From positions 1 to 17,597 of the forward strand of contig JABLTG010000266.1 in NCBI GenBank assembly GCA_016618085.1: DNA of 17,597 nucleotides, in the 5' to 3' direction. The notes under the pieces are model-generated. The model ran no database searches and had not been told where the DNA came from. It was given only the letters and a program-made list of their open reading frames with translations. Shown piece after piece: positions 1 through 9,700 of the stretch. The stretch comes from Neovahlkampfia damariscottae. Taxonomy: Eukaryota; Heterolobosea; Selenaionea; Neovahlkampfiida; Neovahlkampfiidae. Both the position numbers and the translations under genes were made by a program. How positions within the stretch are numbered: the first letter of the stretch is position 1; each line of letters opens with the position of its first letter.

Positions 1-192
1 AATTGTAAATATTGTAATTTTTCTCTTCCAAGAGATTATAATGGAGCAAGAAATATATTTCTGATGAATATACAAAATTTTATTGGAAATCCAAAAACTG
101 CCAGTACTGCTGGCGACGGTCCTATCCTGAAAGAAACCTTGATTTTAATGTCTGGTCTGATTAATCAGAATGAACAGAAAAGTCAGTTTTAA
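1..192 (+). CDS. Fanzor/TnpB-like RNA-guided nuclease, C-terminal fragment
   Basis: Frame 1 is open from the first base to a TAA at 190-192, giving the last 63 residues of a protein that begins outside the window. It starts with a C-x2-C knuckle (C2, C5) followed closely by RDYNGARNI. In the OrfB/TnpB/Fanzor family this is the second half of the C-terminal zinc ribbon and the RuvC-III motif, in which the Asp of RD is the third catalytic acid. Known biology: TnpB and eukaryotic Fanzor proteins are RNA-guided DNA nucleases carried by IS200/IS605- or IS607-like elements. A tail of about 40 residues follows the motif and is not recognisable. Codon choice here is less AT-biased than in many neighbouring genes (CTG, GAC, GCC occur), which would fit a mobile origin but is weak evidence on so short a piece. 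RuvC-I and RuvC-II and the first zinc knuckle lie off the window, so whether the gene is intact cannot be judged. Confidence 0.72.
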   Translation, partial: NCKYCNFSLPRDYNGARNIFLMNIQNFIGNPKTASTAGDGPILKETLILMSGLINQNEQKSQF

Positions 193-263
193 GATAGCAG
201 AGAATAAAAAATACAAAGTTTTTGAGAGTTAATGTGTCACGAGTTATAAAGAATGTTTATTCT

Positions 264-545
264 TCAAGAATCAGTGTCGAATAAATCACTTTGGATATCT
301 TCTTCTTCACCATCTGCTTCTAAACCATAGTTAACATTCCCATGTAAAGGATCATTTGAAGCTTGTTCACCTTTTTTTTCATCAATGTTTTCTTTTACAC
401 GTTAATTCAAATCTAAGATGGTACCTTGAGAATATGTTTCCATATTTTCTTCAGTTTTTTCACAGTCATTGTTTCTTTCTTCAACATTGGCAAGTACCAA
501 AGAAAAAAGAACCAAAAGTACTATCAAAAGTAAGTTTAACTTCAT
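264..545 (-). CDS. Small putative secreted acidic protein, in-frame TAA probably within a 33-nt intron
   Basis: The ATG at 545-543 opens a frame with a strong signal peptide: Met-Lys, then a run of Leu/Ile/Val ending in LVLANVEE, with cleavage likely after Ala. The frame meets a TAA at 404-402, then continues in the same frame as a plausible acidic tail (GLEADGEEEDIQSDLF and so on) to TGA at 266-264. A GT-AG segment at 424-392 is 33 nt long, contains the TAA, and has the size of the other introns in this window. Removing it keeps the frame and gives 82 residues. Its donor is GTACCA rather than the usual GTAA, so this splice is less certain than the others. The mature part is Glu/Asp-rich with one Cys and no recognised domain. 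Alternatives are a truncated 47-residue product or a pseudogene. It diverges from the ABC transporter gene across an 87-bp CCAAT-rich spacer. Confidence 0.5.
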
Positions 546-632
546 CGAATTGGTTTTGATTGGTTTTTAAAATAGAAGGTTTTTATTGGATAATTCATCC
601 GAACCGGAAAATTGTTTTGTCCAGCTTTTGAA
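546..632. promoter_or_regulatory. Divergent promoter with three CCAAT boxes
   Basis: This 87-bp spacer separates two divergent start codons and contains ATTGG (CCAAT on the minus strand) at 549-553, 559-563 and 585-589. CCAAT boxes lie just before almost every start in this window, so these are probably promoter elements, with the first two placed for the minus-strand gene and the third about 43 bp before the ABC transporter ATG. The function is inferred from position and recurrence. Confidence 0.45.
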
Positions 633-2827
633 ATGGAAAACTTGAAAAGTTTCACTTCTGATAATAAAACAATTGCTATCGGAGCTGCCTTAGCAACGAT
701 AAGTGGTATAGCTTACTCAATGTATGTTGGTCAACGTCATAAAAAACCAAAAGAAACAGAAAATAAAAATCCAACTGAAAAAAAAAAATCAAAAGGTGGA
801 AAAGGATTAACAAAAGATTTTTGGAGACAAATTGATTACATTTTAAAAATATGTGTACCAAGTTTGAAGTCAAAAGAATTTTTATTAATGGCTGGAATTG
901 CTGTTTTACAAATTGGAGCAACTAGTAACATCATTATTTTTATTTTAATCAAAACTTTACTAGTTCTTTCAAATACAGAGTCTAGAAATCAAGGTGAAAT
1001 GTTGAAACATTTATTGGACAGATCACCTTCAAAGTTTGCAGAAAACTTTAAATTCAATGTTGTTCTTTTTCTTTTTTCATCACTTTTAAATCCAACATTA
1101 CAATGGTTTCAAGATACTTTAGTTTTAAAATGGAGAAAAAGATTAACAAAAAAAATACATAAAGACTACTATGATGAAATGACTTATTACAAAACAGCAT
1201 TTCTTGATGGTAGAATTAAAAATCCAGATCAATGTATCACTGAAGATGTTGAAAGTTATTGGTAAAATAGAAAATACATTCTTACTTTTAAAGTGAAAAC
1301 TCAGTGGATATGTATATCAAAATAATTAGACCAATCATTGATATTTTTTATTTTACATATCATTTAGTAAATGCTGGTGGTTATGTTGGTCCACTTGCTG
1401 TTATTGGTTACATGTCAGTTGCTGTTTTTCTTATTAGTTTAGTTATGCCAAATTTTGGTAAAATGTTTGCAGAAAGATCAGAAAAAGAAGGTATTTATAG
1501 AAAACAACATTCACGTATTCGTACACATGCTGAATCAATTGCAGTTTATGGTGGTGATGATTTTGAAAAGAAAATAGCAAATAGTAGATTCAAAGATGTT
1601 TTTAATCATGTTCAATATATCATTGGAAAGAGTTATACATTTGGTATTTGTTATGATGCTTTATTTAAATACTTTCCACATACAATGTAAGTTCAAACAT
1701 TTTACTAAAAAAAATATAGTGTTTGGATTATTATGGCTGTTCCAAGTAATTTAATTTAATTTTATTTACATTTAAAAGTGTTTGGTGGAAGATATAAAGA
1801 TTTAAGTTTAGGAGAATTAATTAGTGAAATTAAATACATCAGTGCTATGATTGGTAGTGAATTCAGTGCAGTAGCTAACATGTAAATATTTTCATTTTTT
1901 AAAACTCATTTTTAGAATGTACATGTATAGAAATCTATTAAATCTTTCTGGATATGTTAGAAGAGTTGGTAGTTTATTTGATGTTCTCAAAGATTTAAGA
2001 TCAAAAAAACAAGTTTCAAATGGAAAAATGGAAAGTTTAGATCATATTAAATTTGAAAATGCAACTATTAGAACACCAGGTGAAAATGGTGTTATTTTAG
2101 CAAAAGGATTAAATTTTGAAGTTATTGAAGGAAAGAATACAATTATTACTGGACCAAGTAAAATCAAAAATATATTGTTAACCTTTTTAGATGGTTCTGG
2201 AAAATCTTCATTGTAAGATTTATATTAAAAATTGAAATAACTTTTTTTTTTATTAGATTTAGAGTATTAGGTAATTTATGGCCTTTACATGATGGTGTGA
2301 TTTATAAACCTGGTGGTGGTGAACTTGGTCTTCATTCAGAAATCTTTTATGTTCCACAAAAACCGTAAAATATTTTAAACTAATTTTATAAAAGATATAA
2401 TTGTGTTGGTACACTTAGAGATCAAATTATGTATCCTTCTGCTGATGATGGAAAAATTCCAGATGAAAAATTCACTGAAATTTTAAAATTAGTTGGATTA
2501 GATTATTTTCGTGATTTTAAAAAAGTTATGAATTGGTCAACTATTTCACTTGGTGAACAACAAAAATTAGCAATGTCAAGATTATTTTTCCATGCTCCAA
2601 AATTTGCGTAAAAAAAAAAAAAAAAATAATAACTTTTTAACAGTATTCTTGATGAATGTACAAGTGGTTTAACTATTGCTGATGAAAAAAATTTATATGA
2701 AACATGTGGTAAATTAAAAATTACATGCATTACCATTTCACATCGACCAGCTTTATACAAATATCATGATTATGAATTAAGATTTGATGGTTCAGGTGGA
2801 CACACTTACACAAAGATTGAACATTAA
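633..2827 (+). CDS. ABCD: Peroxisomal ABC half-transporter, ABCD subfamily (ABCD3/PMP70-like)
   Basis: Nine exons joined by eight introns (1262-1293, 1687-1719, 1746-1778, 1882-1915, 2158-2190, 2213-2256, 2365-2394, 2608-2643) give 639 residues, the usual size of an ABCD half-transporter. I chose the ATG at 633; the frame is open to 612 but without an earlier ATG. An N-terminal hydrophobic patch and Lys-rich stretch precede the membrane domain. The ABCD-specific EAA-like motif NPDQCITEDVE is at about 197-207. In the nucleotide-binding domain, Walker A GPNGSGKSS (463-471) is recreated only by splicing out 2158-2190. The Q-loop is FYVPQKP, the signature is SLGEQQ (559-564), Walker B with its catalytic Glu is FAILDECTS (578-586), and the H-loop is ISHR (His612). 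All nucleotide-binding and hydrolysis residues are present. Known family role: ATP-driven import of long-chain or branched acyl-CoA into peroxisomes as a dimer. Motif pattern and the LFRVLGNLWPL segment look closest to PMP70/ABCD3, but the exact substrate cannot be read from the sequence. Confidence 0.93.
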
Positions 2828-2837
2828 ACAAATTGTT

Positions 2838-4018
2838 TTATTCAAAAACTTTTCCAAATAATGAACCTTCATCACCTTCCATTACTCTTACAATTGGTAA
2901 CCAAACTGGTCTGTTATTTAATCCAAGATATTTGTTTGCATAAGGAAGTGCATTTTTTCTTTCATTTTTGGATGCATTTTTTCCAACCCAAACAATACAT
3001 GAATCACCAACATCAGCAATAAATACATCATCAGATTTTAACATAGATAATTTAAGTGTACCTTCAGCAACTTTGTCAAATTCCATTTTTCCATCACCAT
3101 CTTTATCATCAGATAAATGAAAAAGAATATGTTTTTTTTGACTTTGAGTTTCCATTTCATCACCTTCTTCTTTTGTTTTGATTGTTCCTTTTCCACCTAA
3201 TACACTCCAGAATTCATCACTTCCTTCAGAATCAAGTCTTTCAACTTCACATCCTTTTCTTGAATTTTTAATATTATTTGCTACTTGAGTTGCTTTGAAT
3301 TTTTCTGAACCAGCTGCTTTTGATCCCATCCATGAGAAAACTTTTAAACCAGCATCAAGAACAAATGCATCACCGTCATTAAGAGAATCACAATTTGTTG
3401 GTACTTCAACAACTTGAACTCTAGCTTTTGTTCCTTTAATGTGCATTAATTTTGTTTTATATTCTTTTGGTCCAACTTTATTAAATCCAGAATCAATTCC
3501 ACCTTTCATAATTTTGATACCATCTTTGAAGTATGATAAAAATAAATTACTAAATAAGTTAAATACATGATTAAAATAATACTATACCTTTCATAACCCA
3601 TTACTTCACGATATTGAACAGGTGCTGTTCCTAAAAGGTCATCTAATTCAACTGTTTTATATGCAGCAACTCCTGCTTCATCTTGTGAAGTATCTCTTCC
3701 TAACCAAAAGTGAACATTCCATTTTAATTTTTCTGAATCTTTTTCTTTGTAAGTGTAAAGAAGAATGTATGAATCACCATCATAAAATGATCCATATTCT
3801 TCTTTTGGCCAACTTTTAATTGAAAGTTTTTCTACTCTCCAAATCTATGAGAGTTAAAATAACCTAAAAAATAAACTTACTTGAATTCCCACTTTTTCTC
3901 CTGCTCCTTTCCATTCAACTTCTGTTTTAGCAGCAGCAACACGTTGAGCAAGGTCTTCATCTGAACCTAATTTAGCAATGTTGGAATCTTCGAATTTTGC
4001 TTGTTTAATGTCTGACAT
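2838..4018 (-). CDS. Severin/fragmin-type actin-severing protein, three gelsolin repeats
   Basis: Three exons with introns at 3880-3845 and 3587-3550 encode 368 residues, close to the length of three-repeat severin and fragmin proteins. The start is MSDIKQAKFEDSNIAKLG at 4018; the open frame upstream lies in the promoter. Each gelsolin repeat is marked by a DGD or SDD segment and a W-x-G core: FYDGDSYILL with HFWLGRDTSQDEAG, LNDGDAFVLD with VFSWMGSKAAG, and LKSDDVFIAD with CIVWVGKNASKNE. The second intron restores EVMGYESNLFLSYFKDGIKIMKGGIDSGF, typical of the junction between repeats 1 and 2. Family role: Ca2+-dependent severing and barbed-end capping of F-actin in the cytosol. Codon usage is richer in GC and more uniform than in the adjacent hypothetical gene, as expected for a highly expressed gene. 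The 3' end lies 10 bp from the convergent ABC transporter stop. Ca2+ ligands appear present, but no activity can be inferred beyond the family. Confidence 0.95.
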
Positions 4019-4045
4019 TTTTTTGATTTTGTTGTTTATAATTAT

Positions 4046-4084
4046 CCAATCAAAAATCATTCATTGTTATTGATCATTGGTCAA
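4046..4084 (-). promoter_or_regulatory. Severin promoter, two CCAAT boxes including TTGACCAATGA
   Basis: A plus-strand CCAATCA begins at 4046, 28 bp from the severin ATG. Minus-strand TTGACCAATGA occupies 4084-4074, an 11-mer found identically at 10059 and 15464 before other genes. The region is otherwise AT-rich with no long open frame. The promoter role is inferred from position and recurrence. Confidence 0.5.
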
Positions 4085-4151
4085 TTCATTTTTTCAAATA
4101 AATATTGTTCAACATCATTAGAACTATATAAAATGAGAATTATATTATTAT

Positions 4152-5180
4152 TTACATTTTAAGACCAATTTCAATTTCTCTATAAAGTCTTGTTTTTCTA
4201 TCTAATTTACTTTGTTGTATCACATCATCTATTTTATATAAAGAAGTTAATCTTTCCCATTTTAAACTTTTACATTTTATATTCCAATTTGGACAGAATT
4301 TTGATATTTTAATTAATTTATTCAAAAATTCTTCATTTCCAAAAATTTCATCAACAACAATATCAAAATCAAGATAGTTCAATTCATATATATTATATTC
4401 TACATTACATATTGATTTCATTTTATCATAAACTGTTGGTGATTTTGAATATTTTCTTCTAATTTGAATAATTGAATTCTTAATTTTATTGATTGATCCT
4501 TGTGAACAAGATAATAATATTTCTTTCATAAATAATTCAAAATTTGATTCATCTTTGATATTATTTATTTTAAATGTATTATTCCATATTCTCTTTAAAT
4601 CTTTATTTTCATTTTCTAAATTTAAAAAAGTATTTTGTTTTAAATAATTTTTAGTATTTTCATCTTCAATAGTTTTAAATGATTCAATAAAATTCTTTTC
4701 ATTTGAAAAATAATATAAAAATGAATTTAAATTTAATTCTTCATTCTTTTGATTTTCTTTTTCAATTTTTTTTTCTTTTTTTTCAATCTTATTAAATTTT
4801 ATCATATTTTCTTCTATTTTTTTATTTATTTCATTTAACTTTGAAATTAAATTAAATTTCATTCTTTCTTTTATCAATTCATCAAATATATTTTCAACAT
4901 CATTTTTATAATGAAATATTAGAGTAATACATTCAGAAACTAATTTATTATGATCTAATTATATTAAATGATTTTAAATTATCATCATACTATTTGCCAT
5001 TTTATTCCAATAATTATTGGATATATTTAATAATTTAATTTTGTCTTTGAAATTAATATAAATTTCGTTTTCTTTAATTTCTGATTGTTTATATAATGAA
5101 TATTTTTTAGAATAAATAGAATTTGTATAATTTAAAAATGGAAATACATCCTCCTTCTCAACCATTTTATTTTGAACCAT
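4152..5180 (-). CDS. Unrecognised Lys/Asn/Glu-rich protein with a central coiled coil
   Basis: Two exons with one 36-nt intron (4990-4955) give 330 residues. Splicing joins NKMAN to NHNKLVSECITLIF in frame and removes a TAA. The start is ATG at 5180, with another in-frame ATG at 5165; the open frame upstream of 5180 has no ATG. I do not recognise the family. About residues 100-140 form a highly charged stretch rich in Glu, Lys and Ile with a coiled-coil look. The C-terminal third is more globular and contains Trp-bearing segments (FCPNWNIKCKSLKWERL) and ends in LDRKTRLYREIEIGLKM. There is no signal peptide or membrane segment, so a cytosolic or nuclear protein is likely. It shares a 30-bp divergent promoter with the serine hydrolase gene and follows severin on the same strand, with its stop 133 bp upstream of the severin ATG. 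Confidence 0.75.
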
Positions 5181-5210
5181 CCAATGAAACTGACCAATCA
5201 AGTACTTGTG
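5181..5210. promoter_or_regulatory. Minimal 30-bp divergent promoter with two CCAAT boxes
   Basis: Only 30 bp separate the minus-strand ATG at 5180 from the plus-strand ATG at 5211. The spacer holds CCAATGAAA at 5181-5189 and CTGACCAATCA at 5190-5200, the latter a near match to the recurring TTGACCAATGA. If both start codons are right, the core promoters of two genes and both 5' leaders fit in this space or extend into the coding regions. The ATG at 5165 may be the true minus-strand start, which would widen the gap to 45 bp. Confidence 0.45.
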
Positions 5211-6773
5211 ATGTGTTGTAAATCACATTCTTTATTGTTGTTGCTCACATTTCTAATTTTATTGAATCTTTCTTTTGGACGTATACCAAAAGATAAAATC
5301 GATTCAATTTTTAAAAGAATATTTAATGATGAAACACCTGGTGCTTCTGTATTAATTGTTCAAAATAAAATAACAATATTTTCTAAATCCTATGGTTTAT
5401 CAAATATGGAACATAATATATTGAATAATGAACATAGTATATTTGATATTGCATCCATTAGTAAACAATTCACAGCCTTATCAATACTATTAGCTGAACA
5501 AGAAGGTATTAATAATAGACTAATTCATTAACACTTTAAGGATATTTAAGATTAACAGATAGAGTATCAAAATATATACCAAATATTAATAATAATATAA
5601 AAATACAACATTTAATTGATCATACATCTGGAATAAGAGATTATTTTATATTACATTTATTAAATGGTGATAATGGATATTTTACACCAAATAGTTCATT
5701 AGAATTATTAAAAAAACAATCAAGATTAAATTTTAAACCAGGTGATAAATTTGAATATTCCAATTCTGGATACTTTTTATTAGGAATTATTATTGAAAAA
5801 TCAAGTGGAATATCATTATTTCAATTTTCAAAAAAATATATTTTTGATAAATTAAAAATGAATAATACACAATATTATAATGATATAAATAGAATTATAA
5901 AAAATAGATCAAATTCATATCAAAAAATTAAAAATGAATTTAAAATGATGAATCATCCATTTAATCATATTGGAGGTTATACAAATATATTCTTAAATAT
6001 TTATAGATGGTGCAATATTAACTAATGTATTAGATTTTAAATTATTTGATTCAAATTTTTATAATAATATTTTAGGTAAAAGACCAAATGAAATTGTGAA
6101 AAGAATTACAACACAAGGTATATTAAATAATGGTGAAAGAACAAAATATGGTTTTGGTTTGAGAATTGATAATTATTTAGGATTACCAATTATTTATCAT
6201 AGTGGTAAATTTATGGGTTATGAATCAACATTTTTGAGATTCATTTCAAAGAAATTAACTATTATTATATTTTCAAATTATGATGGTATTGATGTAACAA
6301 ATATATCAAAAAAAATTGGAAAATTAGTATTAAAGGATGTACAATTAGTGAATCAATCAGTACCTAAATCAATACCCAATACAATACCCAATACAATACC
6401 CAATACAATACCCAATACAATACCCAATACAATACCTGAATCAATATCAATCTCTTTTATATCAAATTTAAAAGAGTTTGAAGGATATTATTGTTCAAAT
6501 GATTTACCAGATATAATTTATCATTTAAATTTAATCAATCAAAATGATTTAATATTAAAAATTAAAAATTTTGAAACTTTTAAATTTAAAGTTAAAATGA
6601 ATGATAAATTTATAACAAATTCAACACAAATAAATGGAGAATTTAAAAGAAATGAAAAGAAAGAATTAATTGGATTTGAAATGAATGTAAATAATATAAT
6701 TGGTATTCAATTTAATAAAATTAAAAAACCAAAATGTTTATTCTCAACAAATTATTATTCTATTCCAAAGTGA
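5211..6773 (+). CDS. Secreted beta-lactamase-fold serine hydrolase (PF00144 type)
   Basis: Three exons with introns at 5506-5540 and 5976-6006 encode 498 residues. The ATG at 5211 begins a signal peptide (MCCKSHS, a Leu-rich core, then LSFGRIPKD); the open frame before it lies in the promoter. The catalytic set of the class C beta-lactamase/penicillin-binding fold is complete: SxxK as S82-I-S-K85 in FDIASISKQFTALS, YxN as Y171-S-N173 in FEYSNSGYFLLG, and HxG as H308-S-G310 in IIYHSGKFMGY, which replaces the KTG motif. The second splice rebuilds HIGDGAILTNVLDF, matching the GDGG-like segment usual in the family. A Pro-rich TIPN tandem repeat (about 365-389) links it to a C-terminal beta-sheet domain beginning FEGYYCSNDLP, as in many family members. 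Likely a peptidase or esterase in the secretory or lysosomal route. The substrate is unknown, and antibiotic hydrolysis should not be assumed. The stop lies inside the end of VPS18. Confidence 0.9.
6371..6436 (+). repeat. 12-bp coding minisatellite (TIPN repeat)
   Basis: Five perfect copies of AATACCCAATAC run from 6371 to 6430 and a partial sixth follows to 6436. They encode repeated Thr-Ile-Pro-Asn in the serine hydrolase, between the catalytic and C-terminal domains. The unit is a multiple of three, so gain or loss of copies keeps the frame. The perfect copies suggest recent expansion or homogenisation; the segment probably acts as a flexible linker. Confidence 0.9.
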
Positions 6774-9700
6774 TGGATACTTTAATGAATTGATTAATAT
6801 TTTCAAAATTTAAATCATTTTTTAAAATATTAATTTTAATATCATTTCTAAAGAATTTAAATAAAACAATTGAAGGAAATGTATCAATTTTATATTCTTT
6901 TTTTAATTTTAATTCCTTTTCACTATTCACTTTTCCAAATTGTATATTTTTTATTAAATTTAAATTCTTTTTTATTTGATTTAATATTTTTAAAGATTCA
7001 TTACAAAAATTACAATTTGGTAAATAAAAAAATAAGATTAAATTAGTATCTTTAATAAAATAATCTTTTAAATTATTAGATGATATTTCATTAATCAATG
7101 TTGATTTAGAATGATGGATACATGATTTAAAGTCAATTGTGGATTCATTAAATAAACCAATAGGGATTTGAATTGAATGTTGAATAGATTCACATTTTGG
7201 ACATTCTTTTAATAATATTAAATGTAATTTTAAATGATTATAAAGTTTTGTAATAATATCTACATTTAATATATCACTTAATAGAAATACTTTTATTCTC
7301 TTTTGAATAGAAATACCAATAGATTGATTTAAAATAAAATCAATAATACAATTAAAATGAAATGAATGATTACAATTAGAATATAAATAATTGGATAATA
7401 TTAAAGAATGATTTAATTCTTTTTTACAATATACACACTTTTTTAAATATAAATCATGATATATTATTGGTTCATCTTTTAAAACATCATTAAAATGATT
7501 GGTTAATTTAATATTGTTAGTTTTAAATTCATTTTTAATCATTTTTTTAAATGATTTATTATTTAAATCTTTAATTAAAATATCATCATTTAATATTTTT
7601 AATAAATTAAAGATTGGTAAATTTGGCATTATATCAACATTTAATAATTTATAATGATTATATATCATTCCCCATAATATTTCCTTCTTTTTTATATCAT
7701 TACATTCATCATTTGATATTCTTTTTGCAATATCAAAATGATTTAACTTTTTAAAAGATATTAATAATAAATATTAAAATACATTTAAAGATATCTTTAC
7801 ACCTTTTTCAAATTCACCAATAAATGATAATAATAAACAATATGATTTCATTTGATTAAATCTTTTAGTTATTGATAATGCATACATCTTTAAATTAAAT
7901 ATAATATTTATTCTTACAATATCATAAATATGATTTGAATTAGATAAAAATGTTAATAATGAATAATTATTATATTTTGAATAAAAATAAATTAAATAAT
8001 GTTCAAGATTCTTTTTATCTTTTATTGATATCTTTTTATCATTATTTAAAGGATATTTTAAATTTTGAATATTTAAACACCATTCTAAATAACATATTAA
8101 ACTATCACACTAAAAATGATTAATTTGATAATATATTACATTATTTAATTTATTTAAATAATTAAACATAGTTTGAATTAATTTTAATGGATTAATATCC
8201 TTTTTAATTAAAATATTAAATAAATCATCAATATCATTATTTGATGAATAATCACTAATATAAGGTAATATATATTCAATTTGTTTATAATAATTATCAA
8301 TATTTGAATTATTATACATTTCAATAGATATTAATGTATCATATCTTTTATTTATCATTAAATAGAATTTAAATAAATCTAATGAATTTGAACTATTTAA
8401 TATTAAACTATTAATTAATTCATATTCATCTTTTAATAATTCATTATATTTTATTAAAAATGATTTAAATTCATCAATAATAGATTTATTAAATAATAAT
8501 TCAGATAAATATAATTGAATAATCCAAATTAAATATATTTTTGATATCTGATTATTTTTTGATTTATTATTATTTAAAAGTATATTTCTTAAATGATTAA
8601 ATTCATTTTTTAAAATAAATATATGAATAAATTCTTTAAATCTTTTTGGATATTTTAATAATATTTTAATAGCAGAATGATATTCTTTTATTGAAAAAAG
8701 GAATTTACATTTTTCAATATTTACAATTTCATTATATTCTAAATAATTAATAATAGATTTCATTGAAAGATATTCTGATTTAGAAAATAATAATTGTTTT
8801 AATACTTGATCATTCTCTTTTTTTGTTTCTTTTAAATATATTTTCCAAATATCATTTTCTTCTAAATGTTCTTCTTTATTTAATTTTATTTTAAATATTT
8901 CATTTTTATTGGTTAAAAATAGAATACCATTTTTTAAAAGATTCATTGAATTAAAATGATCATTAAAAAATGAATTTAAATTATTTTTAAAATATTTTTT
9001 TAATGATATTAAATTTAATGATATGTTTAATAAATCAGATGGTAATTCAAAAATTGAAATAAAATTTGAATTAATTAAAAATAAATGATATTTTGAAATA
9101 TATAAATCATTTGGTATTAAATTATATTCTTTTGGATATTTTAAATGTTCCCATTTAATATCTTTAAATTCTTTAATTATTCCATGTAGAATTCCATGGA
9201 TTGTTAAACACACAAATGAATCATCATAAAATTGAATCTTTGAATTATTTTTAAATTCAAAATCTAAATATTAAATATAAAAGTGTAATTACTTAGTTCA
9301 TTTTGAATTGAATATTTTAAAATCAAATATTCATTCATAATTCCATTGAAGTATATTAATCTTTGATTGGTTAAAATGAAAAGTATATAATTATTTGAAT
9401 CATTCTTAAATTTTAAATCTTGAATCATTTCATTTGAGTTTAAACATATATCCCTTAAATGTATTAATGAATACTTTATTTTATTTAAATATTTAAATTT
9501 AATTAATTTAATATTTAAATCATTTGTAATGAATAAAAGTGTATCATTTTGAATCCATTGTGATAATATAATAAGTGTATTTAAATTTATTTTTTCAATT
9601 TTATATTTTAAATTAAATGAATGTATAAAGTTTAAATAATATATTTCATATTGATTCAAAATTAAAATATGATTACCAGTTGAATCTAAATGTATTTTTA

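Noticed and set aside
402-404. TAA reassigned as a sense codon
   Set aside because: TAA ends several genes here (Fanzor-like, ABCD, severin, PUS1, NDUFA8) at the expected family length, so the standard code holds.
356-559. Plus-strand open frame of 67 codons
   Set aside because: It is antisense to the small signal-peptide gene at 264-545, has no ATG-supported domain, and its codons read as the complement of that gene.
676-921. Minus-strand open frame inside the ABC transporter first exon
   Set aside because: Shadow of a conserved exon; no recognisable protein content and no promoter-like element.
2608-2643. A-run as the poly(A) tail of a processed retrocopy
   Set aside because: It lies within a GT-AG intron, and the exons on both sides continue the ABC domain exactly (FAILDECTS).
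2503-2760. Minus-strand open frame across the ABC transporter Walker B region
   Set aside because: Antisense to conserved NBD exons and an intron; the Phe run comes from the A-rich intron at 2608-2643.
3622-3819. Plus-strand open frame inside severin
   Set aside because: Antisense shadow of gelsolin repeat 1.
5211-6773. Recent bacterial transfer of the beta-lactamase-fold gene
   Set aside because: It has two introns of the local type, a eukaryotic-style signal peptide and the same AT bias as its neighbours; the family is also known in eukaryotes. Phylogeny would be needed to argue transfer.
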